Source: Acidobacteriota bacterium (lineage in GTDB: Bacteria > Acidobacteriota > Vicinamibacteria > Vicinamibacterales > SCN-69-37). Taken from it: a DNA stretch of 64,000 bases. This document shows, piece after piece, positions 40,977 to 48,984 of this stretch; position 1 is the first letter of the stretch, and each line of letters begins with the position of its first letter. The translations under genes were made by a program, and so were the position numbers. The notes under the pieces were generated by a model. It ran no database searches. It saw nothing but the letters and a program-made list of their open reading frames with translations, and was not told the origin of the DNA. The DNA is taken from the NCBI GenBank assembly GCA_020853395.1, contig JADYYY010000001.1, positions 1-64,000 of the forward strand. Reading direction: 5' to 3'.

Positions 40977-41528
40977 ATGGCGATCCTGAAGGTGGCGCGC
41001 CTGGGGCATCCGGTGCTGCGCGCAAAGGCAGCACCAGTCGCCCCGGCGGACATCAAGTCCTCGCGTATCCAGCAGCTCATCGATGACATGTTCGAAACGA
41101 TGGGTGAATACTCGGGGATCGGCCTCGCCGCACCGCAGGTGCACGAAGGGCTTCGCATCTTCGTGGCCGGAGTGCGCCGCGCCGACGTCGTCACCCCGAT
41201 GACCGACGAGGTGGACATGCCGCTCATCGCGGTGATCAATCCTGAAATCCAGCCGCTCGGTACCGACACGGAATCGGGCTGGGAGGGATGTCTCAGCATC
41301 CCGGACATTCGCGGCAAGGTGTCCCGCGCCCGGACGGTCCGGGTGCGAGCGTACGATCGGACCGGGCGCCGGATCGAGTTCGTCGCCGACGGTCTGCCGG
41401 CGCGCGTCGTCCAGCACGAGACGGATCACCTGGACGGGGTCGTGTTCTTCGATCGCATGCCGTCGTTCGAGACGCTCAGCTTCATGGACGAGTTCCGGCG
41501 CTACTGGGCCAAGGACGACGAGGCATGA
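40977..41528 (+). CDS. def: Peptide deformylase
   Basis: Removes the N-formyl group from nascent proteins. It is 183 residues with all three family motifs: GIGLAAPQV, EGCLSIPD (metal Cys), and QHETDHLDG (HExxH metal site and catalytic Glu). Its TGA stop overlaps the ATG of the ThyX-like gene (ATGA). In many bacteria def is followed by fmt; here it is not. Confidence 0.95.
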   Translation: MAILKVARLGHPVLRAKAAPVAPADIKSSRIQQLIDDMFETMGEYSGIGLAAPQVHEGLRIFVAGVRRADVVTPMTDEVDMPLIAVINPEIQPLGTDTESGWEGCLSIPDIRGKVSRARTVRVRAYDRTGRRIEFVADGLPARVVQHETDHLDGVVFFDRMPSFETLSFMDEFRRYWAKDDEA

Positions 41529-43126
41529 GCGCTGGGGCGTCGGGCGAGTTCACGGCGGAAGAGGCCGCTGCGCTCGCGCCGTTCTTCACCAACGTCGATC
41601 GGCCGATCTTCGCGCTCACGAACCTGCCCGAGACGGTCAAAGGGGCGCTGTTCGCGCGCTACTCGCGATCGGCGAAATCCCTCAGGCGCCTGTTCCTGGA
41701 CGAGTTCTACGCTGACGTCGATGCGGCGCCGGTGGCCTCCGACGTCGGCGTCGCGCGCGCCGAACGGCTGTACGCCAAGGTGTTCAGCGACTACGGCGAC
41801 GACTCCGTCGCGCAGCTGGGCGGCGCGCATCTCGCCGTCGAGGGCGCGTCCAACATCCTCACCAAGGTCCTCGAACGCGGCCGCTTGATGGCCTACCTCG
41901 AGCAGTCCACACGCTATGTGCCGTACACCGAACGGCGCGACGAGCGCTGGCGGTACCTTGTTCCGGCCGAGCTCGACGGCCATCCCCTGCGGGCGCAGTA
42001 CGTCGAGACGCTCGACCGTGCGTTTGCGACCTATGCGCGGTGGATCGAGCCGATGCGCGCCTGGTTCGAGCGGAGATACCCGCGCGCCGACCGTGACTCG
42101 GAGGCCGTGTATCGTGCGGCGATCCGGGCGAAGGCGCTCGATACGCTGCGCGGCCTGCTGCCGGCAGCGACGCAGTCGAACGTCGGGATCTACGGCACCG
42201 GGCAGGCGTATGAAGCGCTGTTGCTGCGCATGCGCGCGAATCCGCTCGCTGAAGTGCAGGCCTGCGCCGGCGCCATGCTGGACGAGCTCCGAAAGGTGAT
42301 TCCCGCGTTCCTCACGCGCGTGGACCAGCCGGAGCGGGGCGGCGTGTGGGCGCGATATCTGGCCGAGACCCGCGAGCGCACCGCGGCGATCGCCGCGGCG
42401 CTGGAACAACAGGGCGGACCGGCCGACCGGACGCCGGAAGTGACCCTGGCGGACTTCGATCCGGAGGGCGAGATCAAGGTCGTGGCCGCGGCGCTCTATG
42501 CCAACTCGATGCGATCGGACCGCGAGCTGGTCGAGCTCGTGCGTGGCATGACGCCAGAGGAATGCGCCGGCGTGCTCGCCGCGTACGTGGGCGCGCGTGG
42601 TAACCGCCGCCACAGGCCAGGGCGGGCGTTCGAGCGGACGAGCTACCGGTTCGACGTGCTCACGGACTACGGCGCGTTCCGCGACCTGCAGCGGCATCGC
42701 CTGCTCACGATCGACTGGCAGCCGCTGACCGCGCTCCACGGGTACGCGGAGCCCGACGCGATGATCGAGGCCGGCGGCTCGAGCGACTGGCGGGAGGTGA
42801 TGGATCGATCGGCGGACGTGGCCGCGGCGCTCGACGCGGCGGGGTTGCCGGCGGTCGCGTCCTACGCGGTGTGCATGGCGTATCGCGTGCGCTTCGTGAT
42901 GGACATGAACGCGCGTGAGGCGATGCACGTCATCGAGCTTCGGACGGCGCCAGCCGGCCATCCCGCCTATCGGCGCGTCTGCCAGCAGATGCATCGATGC
43001 ATCGCCGACGTCGCCGGGCACCGCGCCATCGCGGCCGCGATGACGTTCGTCGATCACTCGACCGTCGAGCTCGAACGGCTGCAGGAGGAGCGCCGAATCG
43101 AGGCAAAACGCAAGATCCCGCGGTGA
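41525..43126 (+). CDS. Double-length ThyX-like protein (tandem domains)
   Basis: A 533-residue protein, more than twice the usual 220-250 residues of flavin-dependent thymidylate synthase ThyX. Both halves show ThyX signatures. Half 1 (about 20-270) has ERGRLMAYLEQSTRYVPY, where RHR is degraded to RGR (118-120) but the EQSTRY dUMP-binding part (126-131) is intact. It also has LPAATQSNVGIYGTGQAYEALLLRM. Half 2 (about 315-530) has LQRHRLLTIDWQPL, with RHR intact (390-392) and EQS lost, and AVCMAYRVRFVMDMNAREAMHVIELR. Each half thus keeps the part the other lost. It may be a thymidylate synthase working as a pseudo-dimer, or may have another role. It is coupled to def. Confidence 0.8.
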   Translation: MSAGASGEFTAEEAAALAPFFTNVDRPIFALTNLPETVKGALFARYSRSAKSLRRLFLDEFYADVDAAPVASDVGVARAERLYAKVFSDYGDDSVAQLGGAHLAVEGASNILTKVLERGRLMAYLEQSTRYVPYTERRDERWRYLVPAELDGHPLRAQYVETLDRAFATYARWIEPMRAWFERRYPRADRDSEAVYRAAIRAKALDTLRGLLPAATQSNVGIYGTGQAYEALLLRMRANPLAEVQACAGAMLDELRKVIPAFLTRVDQPERGGVWARYLAETRERTAAIAAALEQQGGPADRTPEVTLADFDPEGEIKVVAAALYANSMRSDRELVELVRGMTPEECAGVLAAYVGARGNRRHRPGRAFERTSYRFDVLTDYGAFRDLQRHRLLTIDWQPLTALHGYAEPDAMIEAGGSSDWREVMDRSADVAAALDAAGLPAVASYAVCMAYRVRFVMDMNAREAMHVIELRTAPAGHPAYRRVCQQMHRCIADVAGHRAIAAAMTFVDHSTVELERLQEERRIEAKRKIPR

Positions 43127-43139
43127 GCCGACGCCGCGG

Positions 43140-43168
43140 TTGACACTTTGTGAAACATTTCACATAAT
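43140..43168 (+). promoter_or_regulatory. Strong sigma-70-like promoter
   Basis: TTGACA (43140-43145, perfect -35) and CATAAT (43163-43168, 5/6 -10) are 17 nt apart. It begins 14 nt after the ThyX stop and would transcribe the acyl-CoA synthetase, permease and sulfurtransferase run with a leader of about 240 nt. Its spacer is occupied by the palindrome listed next. Confidence 0.65.
43148..43165. promoter_or_regulatory. CRP/Rex-like operator palindrome in the promoter spacer
   Basis: The sequence reads TTGTGAAACATTTCACAT. It contains a perfect TGTGA-N6-TCACA (the classical CRP/FNR-family half-sites) and differs from the Rex consensus TTGTGAAATATTTCACAA at only two positions. It is centred about 18 nt before the expected transcription start, between -35 and -10, where a bound protein would block RNA polymerase. 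Confidence 0.6.
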
Positions 43169-43176
43169 TGGCACGG

Positions 43177-43311
43177 TCGTTCCCGGCCCCACTTCCCGTG
43201 GTAGACGACCCTCACGGCCCTCTGTTCCCAGGTGCCGTTCTGTCACCGCAAGTCTTGCTCTCCTTTCCATCTTCCTCGTAGCTCTCTTCCTGAATTCGGG
43301 GCCGGGAACGA
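43177..43311 (+). other. Long-range stem in the 5' leader
   Basis: A 14-nt arm (43177-43190) is the exact reverse complement of 43298-43311, enclosing 107 nt rich in pyrimidines. Both arms lie downstream of the promoter, so the leader RNA could fold into a large closed loop. No riboswitch class was recognised. The rest of the 43127-43412 interval has no convincing gene. Confidence 0.4.
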
Positions 43312-43412
43312 GCTACGTCCTCGCTTTCTCACACGCCCCGAGCGTCCGCACGCGGATACGCGCGCCCGCGCGTGCGTTGCCACGCGCCCGGTCGCGCGGT
43401 AGGCTGCGGCCC

Positions 43413-44930
43413 GTGCACCTGTGGGATCTGTTCGATCTGTCGCTCGTCGGCGCCGAAGAGGCGGTCGGGCTCGAGTTCGAGAGTGCCGACCATCACGTGT
43501 CGGCGTGGACCTTCGGAGAGCTCCGGCGGCGGGCGCTCCGCATGGCGCAGGCGCTGAAGGCCCGCGGCGTTCGACCGGGCGATCGCGTCGCCGCGTACCT
43601 GCCGAACGGTATCGAGTTCATCGACGTGTTCCTCGGCACGCTCCGGTGCGGGGCCGTGTTCACGCCGATCAACGTGCTCTATCGGGAACGCGAGCTGTCG
43701 CACATCGTCGCCGATGCCGACCCTGCGCTGACCGTTGCGGGGCCGGGCGCGCTCGACATGTTCAGCGGGATGACCGACGTGGTGCCGGTCGATCGCCTGG
43801 CGGCGGAGGCCGAAGCGGCCGCAGTGGAGTCCGCGCCGATCGCGCTCGACGGCGACGCGCCGGCGATCATCATCTACACGTCCGGCACGACCGGTCGATC
43901 CAAGGGCGCCGTGCTCAGCCACAACAACGTGCTGACCAATGCGGCGAACATCGTCACCGCCTGGCGCGTCACGTCAGCCGATCGCTATCTGGCCGTGCTT
44001 CCGCTGTTCCACGTGCACGGGCTCGCCAACGGCGTCTGCAGTTGGCTGGCGAGCGGCTGCCGGATGCGCCTGGTCGAGCGCTTCGACCGTCATCACGCCG
44101 CCGGCCTCTTCGAGGCCTTCAGGCCGACGCTCTTCTTCGGAGTGCCGACCGTGTTCATCCGGCTACTGGCGCTCGATGCGGAGGTCGCCCGTCGGATCGG
44201 TCAGCACATGCGCCTCTTCGTCTCGGGATCGGCGCCGCTTCCGCCGCAAGTCTTCGCCGATTTTCGTGAGCGGTTCGGGCACGCCATTCTCGAACGTTAC
44301 GGGATGAGCGAAACGCTGATGCTCGTGTCGAACCCGTACGCCGGCGAGCGAAGGCCAGGGACGGTCGGCTCGGCGTTACCGGGCGTCTCGATCCGCATCG
44401 TGGGTGAGGACGGCCGCGACGTCGCTGTCGGTCAGCCGGGTCAGATCCTCGTGCGCGGCTCCAACGTGTTCCAGGGATACTGGCGGAACGACGCCGCGAC
44501 CTCGGCGGCCTTCGACGGCTCGTGGTTCAGGACCGGCGATATCGGCGAGAAGTCCGCCGACGGCTACATCACGCTGCGCGGGCGCGCGACCGAGCTCATC
44601 ATTTCCGGTGGCTTCAACGTGTATCCTCGCGAGATCGAGGACGTGCTGCTCGAGGCTCCTGGGATCCGGGATGCGGCAGTGCTCGGCCGGCCCGATCCGG
44701 TTCGCGGGGAGGTGCCGGTCGCCTACGTCGTGACCGACGATCTGTTCGAGGAGGAGGCTGCCAGGGCACACTGCTCCCGCGTCCTCGCTTCCTTCAAGGT
44801 GCCACGGACGTTCGTCAGGGTCGACGGCCTGCCGCGCAACGCGCTCGGAAAGATCCAGAAGCACCTTCTGCCGAGCGACGGACGAGAGGCTGAGAAGCAC
44901 GTGGCTTCGCGACCCGGTGATACCGTCTAG
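43413..44930 (+). CDS. Acyl-CoA synthetase, malonyl-CoA synthetase-like
   Basis: An adenylate-forming enzyme of 505 residues. It has the AMP-binding loop IIYTSGTTGRSKGAVLSHNN, the LPLFHVHGL motif, ERYGMSETLMLVSNPY, and the C-terminal hinge GDIGEKSADGYITLRGR with the catalytic Lys in GKIQKHLL. Compact length and HVHGLANG resemble malonyl-CoA synthetase (MatB), but a short- or medium-chain acid is also possible. The GTG at 43413 gives the family-like start HLWDLFD; codons upstream in the same frame are Arg/Pro-rich and fall in the leader. It is followed after 6 nt by the permease gene. Confidence 0.88.
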   Translation: MHLWDLFDLSLVGAEEAVGLEFESADHHVSAWTFGELRRRALRMAQALKARGVRPGDRVAAYLPNGIEFIDVFLGTLRCGAVFTPINVLYRERELSHIVADADPALTVAGPGALDMFSGMTDVVPVDRLAAEAEAAAVESAPIALDGDAPAIIIYTSGTTGRSKGAVLSHNNVLTNAANIVTAWRVTSADRYLAVLPLFHVHGLANGVCSWLASGCRMRLVERFDRHHAAGLFEAFRPTLFFGVPTVFIRLLALDAEVARRIGQHMRLFVSGSAPLPPQVFADFRERFGHAILERYGMSETLMLVSNPYAGERRPGTVGSALPGVSIRIVGEDGRDVAVGQPGQILVRGSNVFQGYWRNDAATSAAFDGSWFRTGDIGEKSADGYITLRGRATELIISGGFNVYPREIEDVLLEAPGIRDAAVLGRPDPVRGEVPVAYVVTDDLFEEEAARAHCSRVLASFKVPRTFVRVDGLPRNALGKIQKHLLPSDGREAEKHVASRPGDTV

Positions 44931-44936
44931 GCGGAC

Positions 44937-46298
44937 ATGGATGGCGGGGTGAGCCCGACGGAGCCGCCGGCGCTCAGCATGCTCGACCGGTTCTTCCGCC
45001 TGTCGTCGTCGGGGACCACGGTCAGGACGGAGTTGCTCGCGGGAGTGACGACGTTCTTGACGATGGCGTACATCATCTTCGTCCAGCCGGCAGTGCTGTC
45101 TGCTGCCGGGATGGATGCTGGCGCCGTCCTCACGGCCACCTGTCTCTCATCCGCAGCGGCAACGTTGATCATGGCGTTCGCGGCGAACTACCCGATCGCC
45201 GTCGCGCCGGCAATGGGGCACAACTTCTTCTTTGCCTTCACGGTCGTGCTGTCGCGCGGCGTGCCCTGGCGCGTGGCGCTCGGCGCCGTGGCGATTGCGG
45301 GAATGATCTTCGTCGCGACGGCGGGGTTCGGTTTGCGCGAGCGCGTCATCCGTGCCGTTCCCGAGCCGCTCACTCACGCGATCGGCGTCGGAATCGGCCT
45401 GCTCATCGCGCTGATCGGGCTCGAATGGGGCGGCATCGTCGTCGATTCGCCGGCGACGCTCGTGTCGCTCGGGACCTTCACGTCGAGACCGGTGCTCCTG
45501 GCCGTCGGTACGCTCGTGTTGATGGGGGTGCTGATGGCGCGGCGCGTCAGTGGGGCCATGCCGATCGCGATGACGATCTCCACGCTCGTCGCCTGGGTGC
45601 TCGGTCTCGCGACGTTCGACGGCGTCGTGTCCGCCCCGCCATCGCTCGCGCCGACGTTCCTGCAGCTCGACATCGCGGGCGCCCTGCACCCGGCGCTCTT
45701 CGACGCCGTCATCGTGTTCTTCTTTCTCGCGTTGTTCGACTCGATCGGCACGCTGATCGGCCTGGCCGGCCGGATCGGGCTGATCGAGGACGGCAGGCTG
45801 CCGCGCGCCCGTCCCGCGCTGCTGGCCGATGCGATCGGCACCGTGATGGGCGCCTGCCTCGGAACCTCGACGCTCACCGCGTACGTCGAAAGCTCCGCCG
45901 GTGTGGCGGCGGGAGGACGGACCGGGCTGACCAGCGTGGCGACCGCTCTGCTGTTCCTCGTGGCGCTCTTCTTCTTTCCGCTGATCAAAGTGATCGGCGG
46001 CGGATACACGACGCCGACCGGCTCGACGCTCCACCCGAACCTCGCGCCGGCGCTGATCCTCGTCGGCGCGATGATGATGCAGGGCGTCGGCAGGATCCGC
46101 TGGGACGATTTCACCGATGCCGTCCCGGCGTTCCTGGCGATCGTCGTGATGCCGCTGTCGTTCAGCATCACGGACGGGCTCGCCTTCGGTTTCATCGCGC
46201 ACGTCGTGCTCAAGACGGCCGTGGGCCGGCGCCGCGACGTGCACTGGCTGACGTACGTCATCGCTGCGCTGTTCGTGTGCCGGTACGCGTGGCTGTAG
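44937..46298 (+). CDS. AzgA-type (NCS2) purine permease
   Basis: A 453-residue, about 12-helix transporter. It starts with TTVRTELLAGVTTFLTMAYIIFVQP, with AVAPAMGHNFFFAFTVV in the core, and TLTAYVESSAGVAAGGRTG in the substrate region. These match the AzgA/GhxP branch of NCS2 permeases, which import adenine, hypoxanthine or guanine with protons. It lies 6 nt after the acyl-CoA synthetase and is probably co-transcribed from the 43140 promoter. The pairing with a CoA ligase is unusual. Confidence 0.92.
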   Translation: MDGGVSPTEPPALSMLDRFFRLSSSGTTVRTELLAGVTTFLTMAYIIFVQPAVLSAAGMDAGAVLTATCLSSAAATLIMAFAANYPIAVAPAMGHNFFFAFTVVLSRGVPWRVALGAVAIAGMIFVATAGFGLRERVIRAVPEPLTHAIGVGIGLLIALIGLEWGGIVVDSPATLVSLGTFTSRPVLLAVGTLVLMGVLMARRVSGAMPIAMTISTLVAWVLGLATFDGVVSAPPSLAPTFLQLDIAGALHPALFDAVIVFFFLALFDSIGTLIGLAGRIGLIEDGRLPRARPALLADAIGTVMGACLGTSTLTAYVESSAGVAAGGRTGLTSVATALLFLVALFFFPLIKVIGGGYTTPTGSTLHPNLAPALILVGAMMMQGVGRIRWDDFTDAVPAFLAIVVMPLSFSITDGLAFGFIAHVVLKTAVGRRRDVHWLTYVIAALFVCRYAWL

Positions 46299-46335
46299 CG
46301 GCCGTTGCCGCCGATCCGCGCATAGGGAACGCATC

Positions 46336-47167
46336 ATGGCTCACACGTCCGATCTGCTCATCACGCCGCAGGCGCTCGCCGAGGAAATGGCGGGGCAGCG
46401 CCCGCCGCTCGTGATCGACGGCCGCGCCGCCGATCAGTTCGCCCGCGGCCAGATCCAGGGAGCGGTGCACCTGGATGTGTGGGGAATCAGCCTCATCGAC
46501 ACGAGCGACGCGCCGCTGCGCGCCTTCATGTGGATGATCGGCCATCTCTTCTCGCTGAGAGGCGTGACGCCGGAACGGCCCGTCGTCGTCTACGAGCAGG
46601 ACTCCGGGCTGCGGGCCGCGCGGCTGTTCTGGCTGCTCGAGTACCTCGGCCACGATCACGTGCGCGTGCTCGATGGCGGCATTCGCCGCTGGACGGCCGA
46701 GGGTCATGCCGTCGTGCTCGATCCCGTGGCGCGGGTGGCACGGAGAGGGTCGTCGGGAGCGGCTGGCCACGTGGCAGGACGTGCAGGCGCGGCTCGGCTC
46801 GCGCGAGACGACGATCGTCGACACGCGCAGCGAGGACGAGTATCGCGGCCGGCTCGTGCGGGCCCGTCGCGGCGGCGCGATCCCCGGCGCCGTTCACCTC
46901 GAGTGGACGCAGAACCTCACGCCAGAAGGCGAATTCAAGGCGCCGGAGGATCTGCGGGCGCTGTACGCCCGCCACGGGATCACGCCCGACCGCGAAGCGG
47001 TGACGTACTGTCAGGGCGGGTATCGCGCCGCGCACACCTACCTCGCGCTGCGGCTGCTCGGGTTTCCGCGAGTGCGCAACTACACCGGTTCGTGGAAGGA
47101 ATGGGGCGATCGCGACGATCTGCCGATCGTGCATGCGTCGACCGGCGATGCCGAGACGCTGCGTTGA
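46336..47167 (+). pseudogene. Two-domain rhodanese (sulfurtransferase) with a frameshift
   Basis: The first rhodanese half is read from the ATG at 46336 (LLITPQALAEEMAGQRPPLV, YEQDSGLRAARLFWLL, RVLDGGIRRWTAEGH). The second half is in the +1 frame, from about 46757 to the stop at 47167 (ERLATWQDVQARLG, TIVDTRSEDEYRG, and the catalytic Cys in VTYCQGGYRAAHTYLAL). The reading frame changes somewhere in 46725-46757, so one base is added or two are missing. Both halves are otherwise well preserved, so this could be an assembly error or a very recent mutation. If intact it would be a thiosulfate or 3-mercaptopyruvate sulfurtransferase, 37 nt after the permease gene. Confidence 0.8.
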
Positions 47168-47192
47168 CAAGCCGCGGCATCGCCCCTAGACT
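47164..47192 (+). promoter_or_regulatory. Sigma-70-like promoter for the FHA-GAF-cyclase gene
   Basis: A perfect TTGACA -35 (47164-47169) and a TAGACT -10 (47187-47192) are 17 nt apart. The -35 overlaps the stop codon of the sulfurtransferase. The gene begins about 185 nt later; a second possible -10, TAGAAT, lies just before its start. The same -10 followed by GCG recurs before the kinase gene at 48958. Confidence 0.55.
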
Positions 47193-47384
47193 GCGATTTT
47201 CGCCCGTCGCGGGCCGCGTTGAGGCAGTCATCGAGACCACGAGCCGCCCGCGTCGCTACCTCGTCCAGATCGTTCCGGCTTGCTGCGCTGAACGCCCTGC
47301 GCCGCGGCAGGCCGCGGTCAGGCCCTGCCGACGCCGGACGCGCTCGCGCTCGGCCTCACGAGGAACTTCGTAGAATCGACGGAC

Positions 47385-48902
47385 ATGCTTCGACTCCGCT
47401 ACGAAGAACAGGGCGTGCAAAAGCACTACACCTTGAAGCCGGGCGTCACGACCGTCGGGCGCCTGCCCACCTCGGACCTCGTGCTCTACGACACCAGCGT
47501 CTCGCGCCAGCACGCGTCGCTGCGCGTCGACGGGGCGGCGGAGTGCTTCGTCAAGGATGCCGGCAGCCGGTTTGGCACCTTCCTCAACGGCGAGATGGTC
47601 CGTGAGGAAGCGCGCGTTGCGCCCGGCGATTCGATCAAGCTCGGCGAAGTCACGCTCGCGCTGGAGCAGCACGTCGCCGAGCAGGATCTGCTCAGCGAGA
47701 ACCACGAGATCTCCGAGGGGCCCGGGACGATTCTCCGGCCCATCGCGGCGCTCCAGCCGACGAGCGGCGACAACCATCTGATCCGGCTCCTCTCGGACGT
47801 CAACCGCACCCTGCTGTCGTCGCAATCGCTCGCCGACGTGTTGAACAAAGTGGTGGATTTGGCGTTCACCGCCGTGCCGGCGGAACGGGCGTTCCTGCTC
47901 CTGCGCGAGTCGGCGGAAGAGGCGCTGACCGCACGCGTGCTGCGCCACCGGGACGGCTCCGTGCCGGCCAATCCGACGCTCAGCCGGATGGTCGTCCGCC
48001 GCGTGATGCGCGAGCGCGTCGCGATCCTGGCGATCGACGCCACGACGGATCCCGGACTGGCGACCGACAGCATCCTGCGCTTCAACATCCGCTCGTTCAT
48101 GTGTGCGCCGCTCTGGAGCCGCGAGGAGGTCATCGGCGTGCTGTACGTCGACAGCTCCCGGACCGCGCAGTTCACGTCCAAGGATCTCGACGCGTTCACG
48201 GCGCTCGCCAACGCGGCAGCCGTCGCCATCGAGCATGCGCGCCTCTCGTCCCAGCTCCTCGAAGAGACGAAGCGACGCGAGCGGCTGCAGCGCTATCACT
48301 CGCCTGCCGTGGTCAGCCGCATCATCCATGGCGCCGAGGAGTCCGGGCCCATCGCGCAGGAACGCGACGTGACCGTCATGTTCTGCGACCTCGTCGGATT
48401 CACGACGATGTGCGAGAAGATTCCGCCGGCGCAGGCGGCGGCGACGTTGAACGCGTTTCTCACGCGGATGACCGATGTCGTCTTCGAGCACGAGGGGACG
48501 CTCGACAAGTTCCTCGGCGACGCGCTGCTGGCCATCTTCGGCGCGCCGTTCGACCAGCCGGAGCATCCGTGGAAGGCGGTCCAGGCGGCGCTCGCCATGC
48601 GCCGCGCGCTGGCCGACATGAACCGGCAGGAAGGCCCCAAGCTGAACATGCGGATCGCCATCAATTCGGGCGTGGCGATCACGGGCGATATCGGGTCGCC
48701 GAAACGGCGCGAGTTCACCGTGCTCGGGGACGTGGTCAACACCGCGGCGCGTATCGAGAGCGAAGTGGCCGGGCCCGGCGAGATCGTGATCTCCGGGTCG
48801 ACCTATGCGCGCGTCCGCGATCGGGTGATGGTGCGATCGCTCGGAGCGCGCGTCCTCCGCGGCCGCGAGACGGCGCTGGATCTGTACGCGGTGGAGCGCT
48901 GA
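47385..48902 (+). CDS. FHA-GAF-class III adenylate cyclase
   Basis: A three-domain soluble signalling protein of 505 residues. The N-terminal FHA domain (about 20-95) has TVGRLPTSD, SVSRQHASL and SRFGTFLNG. The GAF sensor domain (about 145-285) has ERAFLLLRE and MCAPLWSREEVIGVLYVD. The class III catalytic domain (about 325-500) has metal Asps D335 (FCDLVGFT) and D379, adenine-specifying K375 and D449, and transition-state N452 and R456. The residues predict cAMP rather than cGMP synthesis. The FHA domain suggests control by a phosphothreonine partner, and a Ser/Thr kinase gene lies directly downstream with its own promoter. Confidence 0.93.
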   Translation: MLRLRYEEQGVQKHYTLKPGVTTVGRLPTSDLVLYDTSVSRQHASLRVDGAAECFVKDAGSRFGTFLNGEMVREEARVAPGDSIKLGEVTLALEQHVAEQDLLSENHEISEGPGTILRPIAALQPTSGDNHLIRLLSDVNRTLLSSQSLADVLNKVVDLAFTAVPAERAFLLLRESAEEALTARVLRHRDGSVPANPTLSRMVVRRVMRERVAILAIDATTDPGLATDSILRFNIRSFMCAPLWSREEVIGVLYVDSSRTAQFTSKDLDAFTALANAAAVAIEHARLSSQLLEETKRRERLQRYHSPAVVSRIIHGAEESGPIAQERDVTVMFCDLVGFTTMCEKIPPAQAAATLNAFLTRMTDVVFEHEGTLDKFLGDALLAIFGAPFDQPEHPWKAVQAALAMRRALADMNRQEGPKLNMRIAINSGVAITGDIGSPKRREFTVLGDVVNTAARIESEVAGPGEIVISGSTYARVRDRVMVRSLGARVLRGRETALDLYAVER

Positions 48903-48933
48903 TGCGAGCGGCCGCTGTGGCACTGACGGTCGA

Positions 48934-48963
48934 TTGACAACGTCGTGGAGCGGAGCCTAGACT
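48934..48963 (+). promoter_or_regulatory. Sigma-70-like promoter for the Ser/Thr kinase gene
   Basis: A perfect TTGACA -35 (48934-48939) and a TAGACT -10 (48958-48963) are 18 nt apart. The expected transcript start is only about 15 nt before the ATG at 48985, giving a very short leader. The -10 and its flank (CTAGACTGCG) are identical to the promoter at 47164-47192. Confidence 0.55.
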
Positions 48964-48984
48964 GCGGGGTTTTCGGGCGCAGGC

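Noticed and set aside
43140-43412. N-terminal extension of the acyl-CoA synthetase back to 43140
   Set aside because: The translated extension is Arg/Pro/Ser-rich and begins within the -35 element. The family N-terminus starts at the GTG at 43413.
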